A stretch of DNA of 11,177 bases from Gammaproteobacteria bacterium (GTDB lineage Bacteria; Pseudomonadota; Gammaproteobacteria; Eutrophobiales; Eutrophobiaceae): the NCBI GenBank assembly GCA_015661095.1, contig JACVQI010000045.1, positions 1 through 11,177 on the forward strand, written 5' to 3'. Under the pieces are notes generated by a model. That model was given only the letters and a program-made list of their open reading frames with translations, ran no database searches and had not been told where the DNA came from. Positions 1 through 6,284 of the stretch are shown one piece after another. The position numbers and the translations under genes are program-made. Each line of letters opens with the position of its first letter. The stretch's first letter is position 1.

Positions 1-1
1 C

Positions 2-736
2 GTCGGCAAGACCACGACCAGCGTCAATATCGCGGCCTCGCTCGCGGCCACCAAGCGTGCCGTATTACTGGTGGACATGGATCCCCAGGGCAACGCCACC
101 ATGGGCAGCGGTATCAACAAAAACACCGTCAAGTTGACCTGTTACGAAGTATTAATGGGAGAAAAGGAGGTCGCGGAAGTCCTGATCCGGTCCGAGGCCT
201 GTAATTACGATCTGTTGCCCGGTAATTCCGATCTGACCGGCGCCGAAGTTGGCTTGCTCGATGAAATCGCGCGCGAGGTCCGGCTGCGTAAGGCCCTGGA
301 CCAGGTGAAGGATCAATATGATTTCGTCTTTATCGATTGCCCGCCGGCACTGAATATGCTGACCATTAATGCCATGGTGGCAGCCGACGCCGTCATGATC
401 CCCATGCAGTGTGAATATTATGCCCTCGAGGGTCTGACTGCCCTGTTGCAGACCATCGAAAAGATCCGGAAATTTCTGAATCCGAGGCTGAAGGTGGAGG
501 GTCTGCTGCGGACCATGTATGACCCCAGAAATAATCTGGCCAACCAGGTATCGGCGCAGTTGCTGGAACATTTTGGTGACAAGGTTTACCGGACCATCAT
601 TCCCAGGAACGTCAGGCTGGCGGAAGCGCCCAGCCATGGTCTGCCGGCGTTGAAATATGACCGCGCCTCGAGTGGCGCCATGGCCTATCTGGCCCTGGCC
701 GGCGAAATGCTGAACCGCGCCGGGAAAGCGGCATGA
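2..736 (+). CDS. parA: Chromosome-partitioning ATPase ParA (Soj), 5' end cut by window
   Basis: This is a deviant-Walker ParA/MinD-family ATPase that dimerises on nucleoid DNA with ATP and, with ParB, segregates newly replicated origins. The reading frame is open from base 2 and begins inside the P-loop (VGKTTTSVNIAAS), so roughly the first 15-20 residues, including the start of the KGGVGKT motif, lie outside the window. The 244 visible residues carry the switch-like motif LLVDMDPQGNAT and the Walker B strand FVFIDCPPALN. They also include the conserved block IPRNVRLAEAPSHGLP near the C-terminus, which is typical of chromosomal ParA. A methionine at base 71 is internal to the family alignment and is not the true start. 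It is followed after 78 bases by parB, as expected for one par operon. Identification is secure; only the 5' end is missing. Confidence 0.96.
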   Translation, partial: VGKTTTSVNIAASLAATKRAVLLVDMDPQGNATMGSGINKNTVKLTCYEVLMGEKEVAEVLIRSEACNYDLLPGNSDLTGAEVGLLDEIAREVRLRKALDQVKDQYDFVFIDCPPALNMLTINAMVAADAVMIPMQCEYYALEGLTALLQTIEKIRKFLNPRLKVEGLLRTMYDPRNNLANQVSAQLLEHFGDKVYRTIIPRNVRLAEAPSHGLPALKYDRASSGAMAYLALAGEMLNRAGKAA

Positions 737-763
737 CGGATCAAAGCGCCTGCTTACCAAACC

Positions 764-782
764 CCCGGCAGCCGCTGCCGGG
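764..782. other. GC-rich inverted repeat in the parA-parB gap
   Basis: A perfect 9-bp inverted repeat, CCCGGCAGC and GCTGCCGGG, is separated by one base. As RNA it would fold as a stem of about 7 bp with a 5-nt loop. There is no T-tract behind it, so it is not a convincing intrinsic terminator. It sits about 30 bases before the parB start and could influence coupling or processing of the parAB message. It does not resemble the usual parS palindrome (GTTTCACGTGAAAC type). Confidence 0.5.
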
Positions 783-814
783 CAGACGTTGGATATATAC
801 CGGGATAGTTCTCC

Positions 815-1684
815 ATGGCCGCTAAGCGCCGGGGCCTGGGCAAAGGGCTGGATGCCTTGCTGGGACAGCATGCCGCCAGTGATCTGGCGGAAATCACCGG
901 TCGGGACGAACTGCGGCACCTGCCCGTGGATCTGCTGCAACGTTCACCCTTCCAACCGCGTACGGACTTTAAACAAGAGGCATTGCAGGAGCTGGCGGAT
1001 TCCATCAAGGCCCAGGGTGTAATCCAGCCGATCGTGGTCAGACCCATGAGCAAGGGGGAAAAGTTCGAGATTATCGCCGGGGAGCGCCGCTGGCGCGCGG
1101 CACAACTGGCGGGCTTGCACGAGATCCCGGCAGTGGTGCGTAAACTCGATGATCAGTCCGCCATGTGTCTGGCCCTCATCGAAAATATCCAGCGGGAGGA
1201 TCTGAATCTCCTGGAGCAGGCCCGGGCCCTGTCCCGGCTTATGCAGGAATTTGATATGACCCATGATGCGGTCGCGGGTGCCGTCGGTCGTTCCCGTTCC
1301 GCGGTCAGCAATCTGATCCGTTTGCTGGACCTGAACGACAAGGTCAAACAGCTATTGGAAAATGGTGAATTGGAGATGGGCCATGCCCGGGCCTTGCTGG
1401 CGCTGCCGGGCTCCCGACAGGTCGAGGCGGCGCTGAAAGTCGTCAAACAGGGGTTGTCGGTCCGGACCACCGAGGCCCTGGTGCGGCGCTTGCAAAAGGC
1501 ACCGCAGAAAAAGCAACAAGCAGCGAAAAAACGCGACCCGGATATTCACAGGCTGGAAGTCGATTTATCGGCACGCCTGGGCGCAAGCGTCACGATTAAA
1601 CATGGTACCAAGGGTAAAGGCACGCTCCAGATCAGCTATAACTCTCTGGATGAACTGGACGGCATACTGGCGCATATCAAGTAA
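815..1684 (+). CDS. parB: Chromosome-partitioning protein ParB (Spo0J)
   Basis: ParB is a CTP-dependent DNA clamp that loads at parS sites near the origin and stimulates the ParA ATPase. The 289-residue protein has the full set of expected parts. The N-terminal ParA-activating peptide RRGLGKGLDALLG is at residues 5-17. The ParB/Srx CTPase domain covers roughly 35-130, with GERRWRAAQLAG at 89-100 and ENIQRED at 123-129. A helix-turn-helix that reads parS lies around 148-172 (AVGRSRSAVSNLIRLLDL). A lysine- and glutamine-rich linker spans about 228-243, followed by a C-terminal dimerisation domain to residue 289. The ATG at 815 is chosen because it gives the family's N-terminus; a modest GGGA lies 9 bases upstream. 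No parS site was found in the window. Confidence 0.97.
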   Translation: MAAKRRGLGKGLDALLGQHAASDLAEITGRDELRHLPVDLLQRSPFQPRTDFKQEALQELADSIKAQGVIQPIVVRPMSKGEKFEIIAGERRWRAAQLAGLHEIPAVVRKLDDQSAMCLALIENIQREDLNLLEQARALSRLMQEFDMTHDAVAGAVGRSRSAVSNLIRLLDLNDKVKQLLENGELEMGHARALLALPGSRQVEAALKVVKQGLSVRTTEALVRRLQKAPQKKQQAAKKRDPDIHRLEVDLSARLGASVTIKHGTKGKGTLQISYNSLDELDGILAHIK

Positions 1685-1726
1685 CCGTCAATTTACCCCC
1701 AGGATGCTGATAAATCGCGGCGGTGA

Positions 1727-1755
1727 TTGATAAGCCGGGGATGAATATCTATAAT
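1727..1755 (+). promoter_or_regulatory. Predicted sigma70 promoter of the atp operon
   Basis: The -35 hexamer TTGATA (1727-1732) and a perfect -10 TATAAT (1750-1755) are separated by exactly 17 bases. Both lie in the gap between parB and atpI. Transcription would start near 1762, giving a leader of about 40 bases before atpI. This is the strongest promoter-like sequence seen in the window, and its position fits transcription of the ATP synthase operon independently of parAB. It is a sequence prediction only. Confidence 0.75.
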
Positions 1756-1802
1756 CTCTCAATACCGCTGGCGGAACGGACATGATAATCAAGTAACAGA
1801 AA

Positions 1803-2234
1803 ATGTCTGAGGAAACGCGGTTGCAGAGTCAAATAGACAAAAAGAATAAAGCGGTTGTATTAAGGATCACGATTGCCCAGTTTGCCGTAACTCTGCTGAT
1901 TACTCTGGTGTTATATGTCCTCGTTGATTTTCAGGCGGCATATTCCGGTTTCCTGGCGGGCATGATCAGTACGCTCGCGACCTTATACATAGGTAGCAGG
2001 TTTTTTTTCAGTCCGGTCCGCCGGGCGGCCAGGGACAGGCTGGCATCGATTTATATGGCGGAACTGATCAAAATCGTTTTTGTGGTGGTCGCGTTTTGCG
2101 CCAGCTTTTTACTGCTAAAGGTACATTTTTTAGCCTTTATCGGCGCCTATCTGGCGACCGTGGCCGTATATTGGCTGGCGATGATCTGGCCGGCGTTCGG
2201 GGTCCAGATCAAAACAATTAATTTAAAGGGCTAG
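1803..2234 (+). CDS. atpI: ATP synthase subunit I (AtpI), c-ring assembly factor
   Basis: This small integral membrane protein is encoded first in most proteobacterial atp operons. It is not part of the finished enzyme, and family members have been implicated in c-ring assembly. The 143-residue sequence has a short charged N-terminus (about 1-20) and four predicted hydrophobic helices, near 21-42, 46-66, 86-107 and 109-132. The first pair is joined by a short loop. A basic stretch, SPVRRAARDR, follows the second helix. The start is the ATG at 1803, but there is no clear Shine-Dalgarno sequence before it, only AACAGAAA. Weak translation would suit a protein needed in small amounts. The stop is 7 bases before atpB. 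The family call rests on topology, position and overall resemblance, since AtpI proteins have few invariant residues. Confidence 0.88.
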   Translation: MSEETRLQSQIDKKNKAVVLRITIAQFAVTLLITLVLYVLVDFQAAYSGFLAGMISTLATLYIGSRFFFSPVRRAARDRLASIYMAELIKIVFVVVAFCASFLLLKVHFLAFIGAYLATVAVYWLAMIWPAFGVQIKTINLKG

Positions 2235-2241
2235 GATTTTT

Positions 2242-3069
2242 ATGGCAGCTACTCCTGCCGAATATATACGTCATCATCTGCAGAATCTGACTTTCGGCCA
2301 ACATGCCGATGGCAGCTGGGGTCTGGCACATTCCGCCCTGGAAGCCAAGCAGATGGGGTTCATTGCCATCCACGTCGATACCATGTGCTGGTCCATAATC
2401 ACCGGGGTACTGTTCCTCTGGATATTCCGCAAATTCGCCAGAAATTTTTCCATCGATAAACCCGGCCATGTCCAGTCCGTCGTCGAGATTATTTTCGAGT
2501 TCGTGAATAACTCGGTAAAAACTTCCTTCCATGGGCGCAATTCTCTGATCGCGCCACTGTCATTAACGGTATTCTGCTGGATATTCATGATGAACCTGAT
2601 GGATTTGATCCCCGTCGATTTCATCCCTTATCTGGTCTTTGAAAAACCAGGCATCGCGCATTACATGAAGATCGTGCCGACCACTGACGTGAATGCGACT
2701 TTTGGTATGGCGTTATCGGTATTCGCCCTGTTTCTTTATTACAGTATCAAGGTCAAGGGACTGGGCGGGTTTATTGCGGAAATTGCCTTTCATCCGTTTG
2801 GCAAAAAACTGTTTTTCGTCAATATACCACTGGAGACGATTTCCCTGCTGTCCAGACCGCTGTCACATTCGTTACGACTTTTTGGAAATATGTTCGCTGG
2901 GGAATTGATTTTTCTCCTGATCACCGCATTACTGCCGTTCTGGATCCAGTGGCTGCTGTCCGTTCCGTGGGCGATATTCCACATACTCGTAATCACTTTA
3001 CAGGCCTACATCTTCATGATGTTGACCATTGTTTATCTCAGCATGGCGCATTCCAGTTCTCAACACTAA
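2242..3069 (+). CDS. atpB: F1Fo ATP synthase subunit a (AtpB)
   Basis: Subunit a is the membrane stator of Fo that forms the two proton half-channels against the c-ring. The 275-residue protein keeps the key residues, with numbers offset by two from E. coli. The essential arginine is Arg212 in SLRLFGNMFAGEL (E. coli Arg210). Asn216, Glu221, His247 and Gln254 match E. coli Asn214, Glu219, His245 and Gln252. Several long hydrophobic helices are evident, the last ending at LSMAH. The amphipathic N-terminal part (EYIRHHLQNLTFG) is typical of proteobacterial forms. The start ATG is preceded by AGGA, which begins within the atpI stop region. Proton rather than sodium coupling is inferred together with the Asp-type subunit c downstream. 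Confidence 0.97.
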   Translation: MAATPAEYIRHHLQNLTFGQHADGSWGLAHSALEAKQMGFIAIHVDTMCWSIITGVLFLWIFRKFARNFSIDKPGHVQSVVEIIFEFVNNSVKTSFHGRNSLIAPLSLTVFCWIFMMNLMDLIPVDFIPYLVFEKPGIAHYMKIVPTTDVNATFGMALSVFALFLYYSIKVKGLGGFIAEIAFHPFGKKLFFVNIPLETISLLSRPLSHSLRLFGNMFAGELIFLLITALLPFWIQWLLSVPWAIFHILVITLQAYIFMMLTIVYLSMAHSSSQH

Positions 3070-3088
3070 CTTACAGAGGGTATCAATT

Positions 3089-3379
3089 ATGGAATCTATC
3101 GCAAGTTTCTCAGCCCTGGCAGCGGGTATCATGATCGGTCTCGGCGCGCTCGGCGCGGGCGTCGGCATCGGTATACTTGGCAGCAAGTACCTGGAAGGTC
3201 TGGCGCGGCAGCCGGAACTGGACGGTGTGCTGGCGCCGCGTATGTTTCTGATGCTCGGTCTGACCGACGCGGTGCCGATTATCGCCATCGCCTTCGCCGC
3301 TTTCCTGATGTTTGCCAATCCGTTCCTGGATCAGGGTAAGCCGGCCGAAACTGAAGCCAGCACGGCCGCCACGGAGTAA
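3089..3379 (+). CDS. atpE: F1Fo ATP synthase subunit c (AtpE), with acidic C-terminal tail
   Basis: Subunit c is the hairpin proteolipid that forms the rotating ring. The start at 3089 (MESIASFSAL) is chosen over an in-frame start at 3029, which lies inside atpB. GAGGG at 3076-3080 sits 8 bases ahead of 3089. The protein has 96 residues. Helix 1 has the glycine repeat GLGALGAGVGIGILG (about 17-31). The polar loop ARQPEL is at 39-44 and contacts gamma and epsilon. Helix 2 carries the proton-binding Asp60 in GLTDAVPII, equivalent to E. coli Asp61. Asp, without the Glu-Ser/Thr pattern of sodium-type rings, points to protons. After the usual end (MFANPF) there is a hydrophilic tail of about 16 residues, rich in Ala, Thr and Glu, that most relatives I know lack. 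Confidence 0.96.
   Translation: MESIASFSALAAGIMIGLGALGAGVGIGILGSKYLEGLARQPELDGVLAPRMFLMLGLTDAVPIIAIAFAAFLMFANPFLDQGKPAETEASTAATE
3373..3376 (+). promoter_or_regulatory. Shine-Dalgarno site that selects the GTG start of atpF
   Basis: GGAG abuts the atpE stop codon TAA. It lies 8 bases before the GTG at 3385 and 14 bases before the ATG at 3391. The spacing favours GTG. That start also gives a protein of exactly the E. coli length, with LGQ at residues 8-10 in both. The arrangement suggests translational coupling of atpE and atpF. Confidence 0.65.
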
Positions 3380-3384
3380 GCTTC

Positions 3385-3855
3385 GTGAATATGAATTTGA
3401 CCTTGCTGGGCCAGGCGATAGGTTTCATCTTATTCGTCTGGTTCTGCAATATATATGTCTGGCCGTATATTCTGAAAGCGCTCGAAGAGCGGGAAAAACG
3501 TGTCGCTGACGGTCTGGCGGCAGCGGCTAAAGGCCACCATGAACTGGAACTGGCCGAGAAGCGCGCCACCGATATCCTGCGCGATGGCAAGACCCAGTCA
3601 CAGGGTTATATCACCCAGGCCCAGAAACGGGCTGATGAACTGGTGGATGAGGCCAAACAGAATGCGCAGGCCGAAGCCAGCCGGATTATCGCCGCGGGGC
3701 GTGCCCAGATCGAACAGGAACGGCAGCAGGTACGGGAAGAGTTGCGTACGCAAGTGGCGCGGCTTGCCGTCGCCGGCGCCGAACAGATCCTGATGCGGGA
3801 AGTGGACCAGGCAACCCATAAAGAAGTGTTGTCCAAAATTAGCGCCAGTTTGTAG
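3385..3855 (+). CDS. atpF: F1Fo ATP synthase subunit b (AtpF)
   Basis: Subunit b forms the dimeric peripheral stalk that holds alpha3beta3 against rotation. The product has 156 residues, the same length as in E. coli, when read from the GTG start. Residues about 6-28 form the single membrane anchor (LLGQAIGFILFVWFCNIYVWP). The family pattern YVWP is followed by a basic and acidic turn (ALEEREKRVADGL). From about residue 35 to the end the chain is a continuous charged coiled coil rich in Ala, Glu, Gln and Arg, ending in a delta-binding segment (HKEVLSKISASL). It starts 5 bases after the atpE stop. In many relatives atpH follows almost at once, but here a 245-base gap intervenes. Confidence 0.96.
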   Translation: MNMNLTLLGQAIGFILFVWFCNIYVWPYILKALEEREKRVADGLAAAAKGHHELELAEKRATDILRDGKTQSQGYITQAQKRADELVDEAKQNAQAEASRIIAAGRAQIEQERQQVREELRTQVARLAVAGAEQILMREVDQATHKEVLSKISASL

Positions 3856-3893
3856 TTCTCATGACTGATATTTCGGTGATTTCAACCAAAAAA

Positions 3894-4036
3894 AACACAG
3901 AGGCACAGAGGCACAGAGGACACAGAGATTTAACAATTTGTTTATTAATTATCTATGCATAATCGAATTTTAAATTTCAGGTCTATTGTTGTTATCCATT
4001 TTAAATCGCTCTGTGTCCTCTGTGCCTCTGTGTTTA
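3894..4036. repeat. Inverted-repeat element of GCACAGAG units in the atpF-atpH gap
   Basis: The 245-base gap 3856-4100 is largely occupied by this element. The left arm (3894-3932) is four tandem units of 9, 8, 8 and 9 bases sharing CACAGAG, then ATTTA. The right arm (4002-4036) is the reverse complement of the same design. It has one GCACAGAG unit fewer and two extra bases next to the TAAAT end. Between the arms lies a strongly AT-rich core of about 70 bases with no coding potential. As RNA the arms could pair over about 30 bp. I see no transposase, no clear target duplication, no convincing promoter and no T-tract terminator. Similar CACAGAGG-rich intergenic repeats are, to my recollection, scattered in many environmental proteobacterial genomes, but this was not checked. 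Confidence 0.88.
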
Positions 4037-4100
4037 AATGACATGATTGAAAGACATTGAGTATTGTTAGAACGTTAAACCATATCGAGTCGATTTAATA

Positions 4101-4637
4101 ATGCAGGCCGACATCACAGTCGCAAGACCTTACGCCCAGGCGGTATTCGAACTGGCCCGCGACGCCGGCGATTTCGCCCCCTGGTCCGCCATGCTGGATT
4201 TTCTCGAGAAGGTGGTGGCTGATCCGCAAATGCGGCCACTGCTCGGCGATCCGACGATTAAGAAAGGGGTGCTGGCGGGTCTGCTACAGGATATCTGTGG
4301 TGATCGGTTGACGGCTCAGGGCCGCAATTTCATCCAGGTGCTGGCCGATGCCGGGCGCCTGGCCCTGGTTCCCCAGATTGGGCTGTTATATGAACAACAA
4401 CGGACCGAGGCGGAAGGTGTTACGGAAGTAGAAGTAATTTCCGCCTATCCTCTGGATGACACGGAAAAGCAGAAAATCTCTTCGGCCATGGCACAGCGGC
4501 TGGGCAAGCAGATAACCATCAACGCCCGAATCGACAAGCAACTGATCGGTGGCGTCGTGATCCGGGCCGGCGATGCCGTGATCGATGCGTCAGTGCTGGG
4601 CAGGCTCAGGCAATTAGGTAACGTGCTGGCGGAATAA
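4101..4637 (+). CDS. atpH: F1 ATP synthase subunit delta (AtpH)
   Basis: Delta caps the alpha3beta3 hexamer and joins it to the b dimer. The 178-residue product (E. coli 177) has the diagnostic N-terminus ITVARPYAQAVFELA at residues 5-19. The six-helix N-terminal domain continues to about residue 105. The C-terminal domain has VEVISAYPL and ends in IDKQLIGGVVIRAGDAVID followed by LGRLRQLGNVLAE. The ATG at 4101 fits the family start. The upstream sequence is AT-rich, with no good Shine-Dalgarno (only GAG near 4087-4089). The repeat element ahead of it has separated the gene from atpF, so close translational coupling to subunit b is unlikely. The stop is 24 bases before atpA. Confidence 0.95.
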   Translation: MQADITVARPYAQAVFELARDAGDFAPWSAMLDFLEKVVADPQMRPLLGDPTIKKGVLAGLLQDICGDRLTAQGRNFIQVLADAGRLALVPQIGLLYEQQRTEAEGVTEVEVISAYPLDDTEKQKISSAMAQRLGKQITINARIDKQLIGGVVIRAGDAVIDASVLGRLRQLGNVLAE

Positions 4638-4661
4638 CAAAAATTTTATCGAGGAATAATC

Positions 4662-6203
4662 ATGACTATCAGTGCAACAGAAATCAGTGATCTGATAAAA
4701 GAAAAAATCAAGGGCCTGGACCTGAAAACCGAGGCCCGCACCGAGGGTACCATCATCAGCCTTACCGACGGTATCGCGCGCATCCATGGACTCAGCGACG
4801 CGATGCAGGGTGAGATGATTGAATTTCCCGGTAACACCTACGGCCTGGCCCTGAATCTGGAGCGGGATTCGGTCGGCGTCGTGATCATGGGTAGTTATGA
4901 ACATCTGACGGAAGGCGATACGGTGAAATGCACCAAGCGCATCCTCGAGGTCCCCATCGGTCCGGAATTACTCGGCCGTGTGGTTGATTCCCTGGGCAAT
5001 CCCATAGATGGCAAGGGCGAGATCGGTTGCAAACTTTCCTCGCCGATCGAGAAAATCGCGCCCGGCGTTATCGCCCGGCAGGCGGTGGGACAGCCGGTGC
5101 AGACCGGTCTGAAATCACTGGACTCCATGGTCCCGATCGGCCGCGGTCAGCGCGAGTTGATCATCGGTGATCGTCAGACCGGCAAGACCGCGGTCGCCGT
5201 CGACACCATCATCAACCAGAAGGGCACGGGCATCAAATGTATCTACGTCGCCATCGGCCAGAAGGCCTCCTCGATCAACTCGGTGATCCGCAAACTTGAG
5301 GAGCATGGCGCGATGGAGCATACCATCGTCGTCGCCGCTACGGCCTCCGAATCGGCGGCCATGCTGTACATATCGCCCTATTCGGGCTGCACCATGGGTG
5401 AATACTTCCGCGACATCGGCGAGGACGCCCTCATCATCTATGACGATCTGACCAAGCAGGCCTGGGCTTATCGCCAGATCTCCCTGCTGTTACGCCGCCC
5501 GCCGGGACGCGAGGCCTATCCCGGTGACGTGTTCTACCTGCATTCGCGGCTGTTGGAACGCGCCGCGCGTATCAATGCCGCCTATGTCGAAAAGATCACG
5601 GGTGGCAAGGTCAAGGGCCGCACCGGTTCCCTGACCGCTTTACCGATCATTGAAACCCAGGCCGGCGACGTCTCCGCGTTCGTACCGACCAATGTCATCT
5701 CCATCACCGACGGCCAGATCTTTCTGGAAACCGATCTGTTTAACTCTGGTTTCCGGCCGGCCATCAATGCCGGGTTGTCGGTATCGCGCGTCGGTGGCGC
5801 GGCGCAGACCAAGATCATCCGCAAGCTGGGCGGCGGCGTTCGCCTGGCGCTGGCCCAGTACCGCGAACTGGCTGCCTTTGCCCAGTTTGCTTCGGATCTG
5901 GATCAGGCGACCAGGGCGCAGTTGCAACGCGGCCAGCGCGTCATGGAATTGATGAAGCAGAAGCAGTACTCGCCCTTGAACATCGCCGAAATGGCGGTCA
6001 GCCTGTACGCGGCCGACAAGGGCTATCTCGACGATATCGAACTGGAAAAGGTCAGCGCTTTCGAGACCGCCCTGCACAGTTTCATGAACAGCGAAAAAGC
6101 CGCGCTCATGAAAGGTATCAACGATAAGCCGGAATACACCGATGAAAACGACGCAGCCATCAAGGCCGCGATCGAGGAATTCAAGAAAAATCATAGCTGG
6201 TGA
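4662..6203 (+). CDS. atpA: F1 ATP synthase subunit alpha (AtpA)
   Basis: Alpha is the non-catalytic nucleotide-binding subunit of the F1 hexamer. At 513 residues it has the same length and numbering as E. coli. The beta-barrel domain covers about 1-95. The Walker A GDRQTGKT is at 169-176, the Walker B strand ALIIYDDL at 256-263, and PGREAYPGDVFYLHSRLLER is in the expected place around 281-300. The arginine that reaches into the beta catalytic site is Arg376 in SVSRVGGAAQ. The protein ends FKKNHSW, and its final Trp is common in the family. GAGGA at 4651-4655 lies 6 bases before the ATG. The stop codon TGA is itself inside the first unit of a downstream heptamer repeat. No defects are seen. 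Confidence 0.98.
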   Translation: MTISATEISDLIKEKIKGLDLKTEARTEGTIISLTDGIARIHGLSDAMQGEMIEFPGNTYGLALNLERDSVGVVIMGSYEHLTEGDTVKCTKRILEVPIGPELLGRVVDSLGNPIDGKGEIGCKLSSPIEKIAPGVIARQAVGQPVQTGLKSLDSMVPIGRGQRELIIGDRQTGKTAVAVDTIINQKGTGIKCIYVAIGQKASSINSVIRKLEEHGAMEHTIVVAATASESAAMLYISPYSGCTMGEYFRDIGEDALIIYDDLTKQAWAYRQISLLLRRPPGREAYPGDVFYLHSRLLERAARINAAYVEKITGGKVKGRTGSLTALPIIETQAGDVSAFVPTNVISITDGQIFLETDLFNSGFRPAINAGLSVSRVGGAAQTKIIRKLGGGVRLALAQYRELAAFAQFASDLDQATRAQLQRGQRVMELMKQKQYSPLNIAEMAVSLYAADKGYLDDIELEKVSAFETALHSFMNSEKAALMKGINDKPEYTDENDAAIKAAIEEFKKNHSW

Positions 6204-6279
6204 TTCGTGATCGGTGATTAGTAAATGGTGATTGGCATCTTCTTAACGAATGACGAATAACGAGTTACGAATTACGGAG
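6200..6279. repeat. Heptamer palindromic element, copy 1 (atpA-atpG gap)
   Basis: Five consecutive 7-base units of the form GTNATTS and variants occupy 6200-6234. A 10-base spacer follows, then five 7-base units of the complementary form (T/A/G)ACGAAT at 6245-6279. Both blocks keep an exact 7-base register. The first unit, GTGATTC, contains the atpA stop codon TGA. The last unit, TACGGAG, supplies the Shine-Dalgarno of atpG. As RNA the two blocks can form an imperfect stem of about 30 bp. This is the most diverged of the three copies in the window. It has no T-tract, so it is not a standard terminator. Confidence 0.85.
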
Positions 6280-6284
6280 AAATA

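Noticed and set aside
764..782. Intrinsic terminator between parA and parB
   Set aside because: The hairpin is not followed by a run of T, and the two genes are normally co-transcribed.
152..940. A 262-codon minus-strand open frame across parA and the start of parB
   Set aside because: It is antisense to two well-identified genes and shows no domain or start signal of its own.
1..1800. A parS site near parAB
   Set aside because: No palindrome of the GTTTCACGTGAAAC type was found by eye. The hairpin at 764-782 has a different sequence.
3029..3088. A longer atpE starting at 3029
   Set aside because: The extension overlaps atpB, is not membrane- or family-like, and a good Shine-Dalgarno precedes the internal start at 3089, which gives the normal N-terminus.
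3992..4000. Possible DnaA box (TTATCCATT), given the usual oriC-proximal location of this gene cluster
   Set aside because: It has two mismatches to TTATNCACA, is isolated, and falls in AT-rich repeat core sequence. No cluster of boxes or AT-rich unwinding region is present.
3893..4036. CRISPR-like array because of closely spaced repeats between atpF and atpH
   Set aside because: Units are 8-9 bases with no spacers and the two blocks are inverted copies, so this is a palindromic element, not CRISPR.
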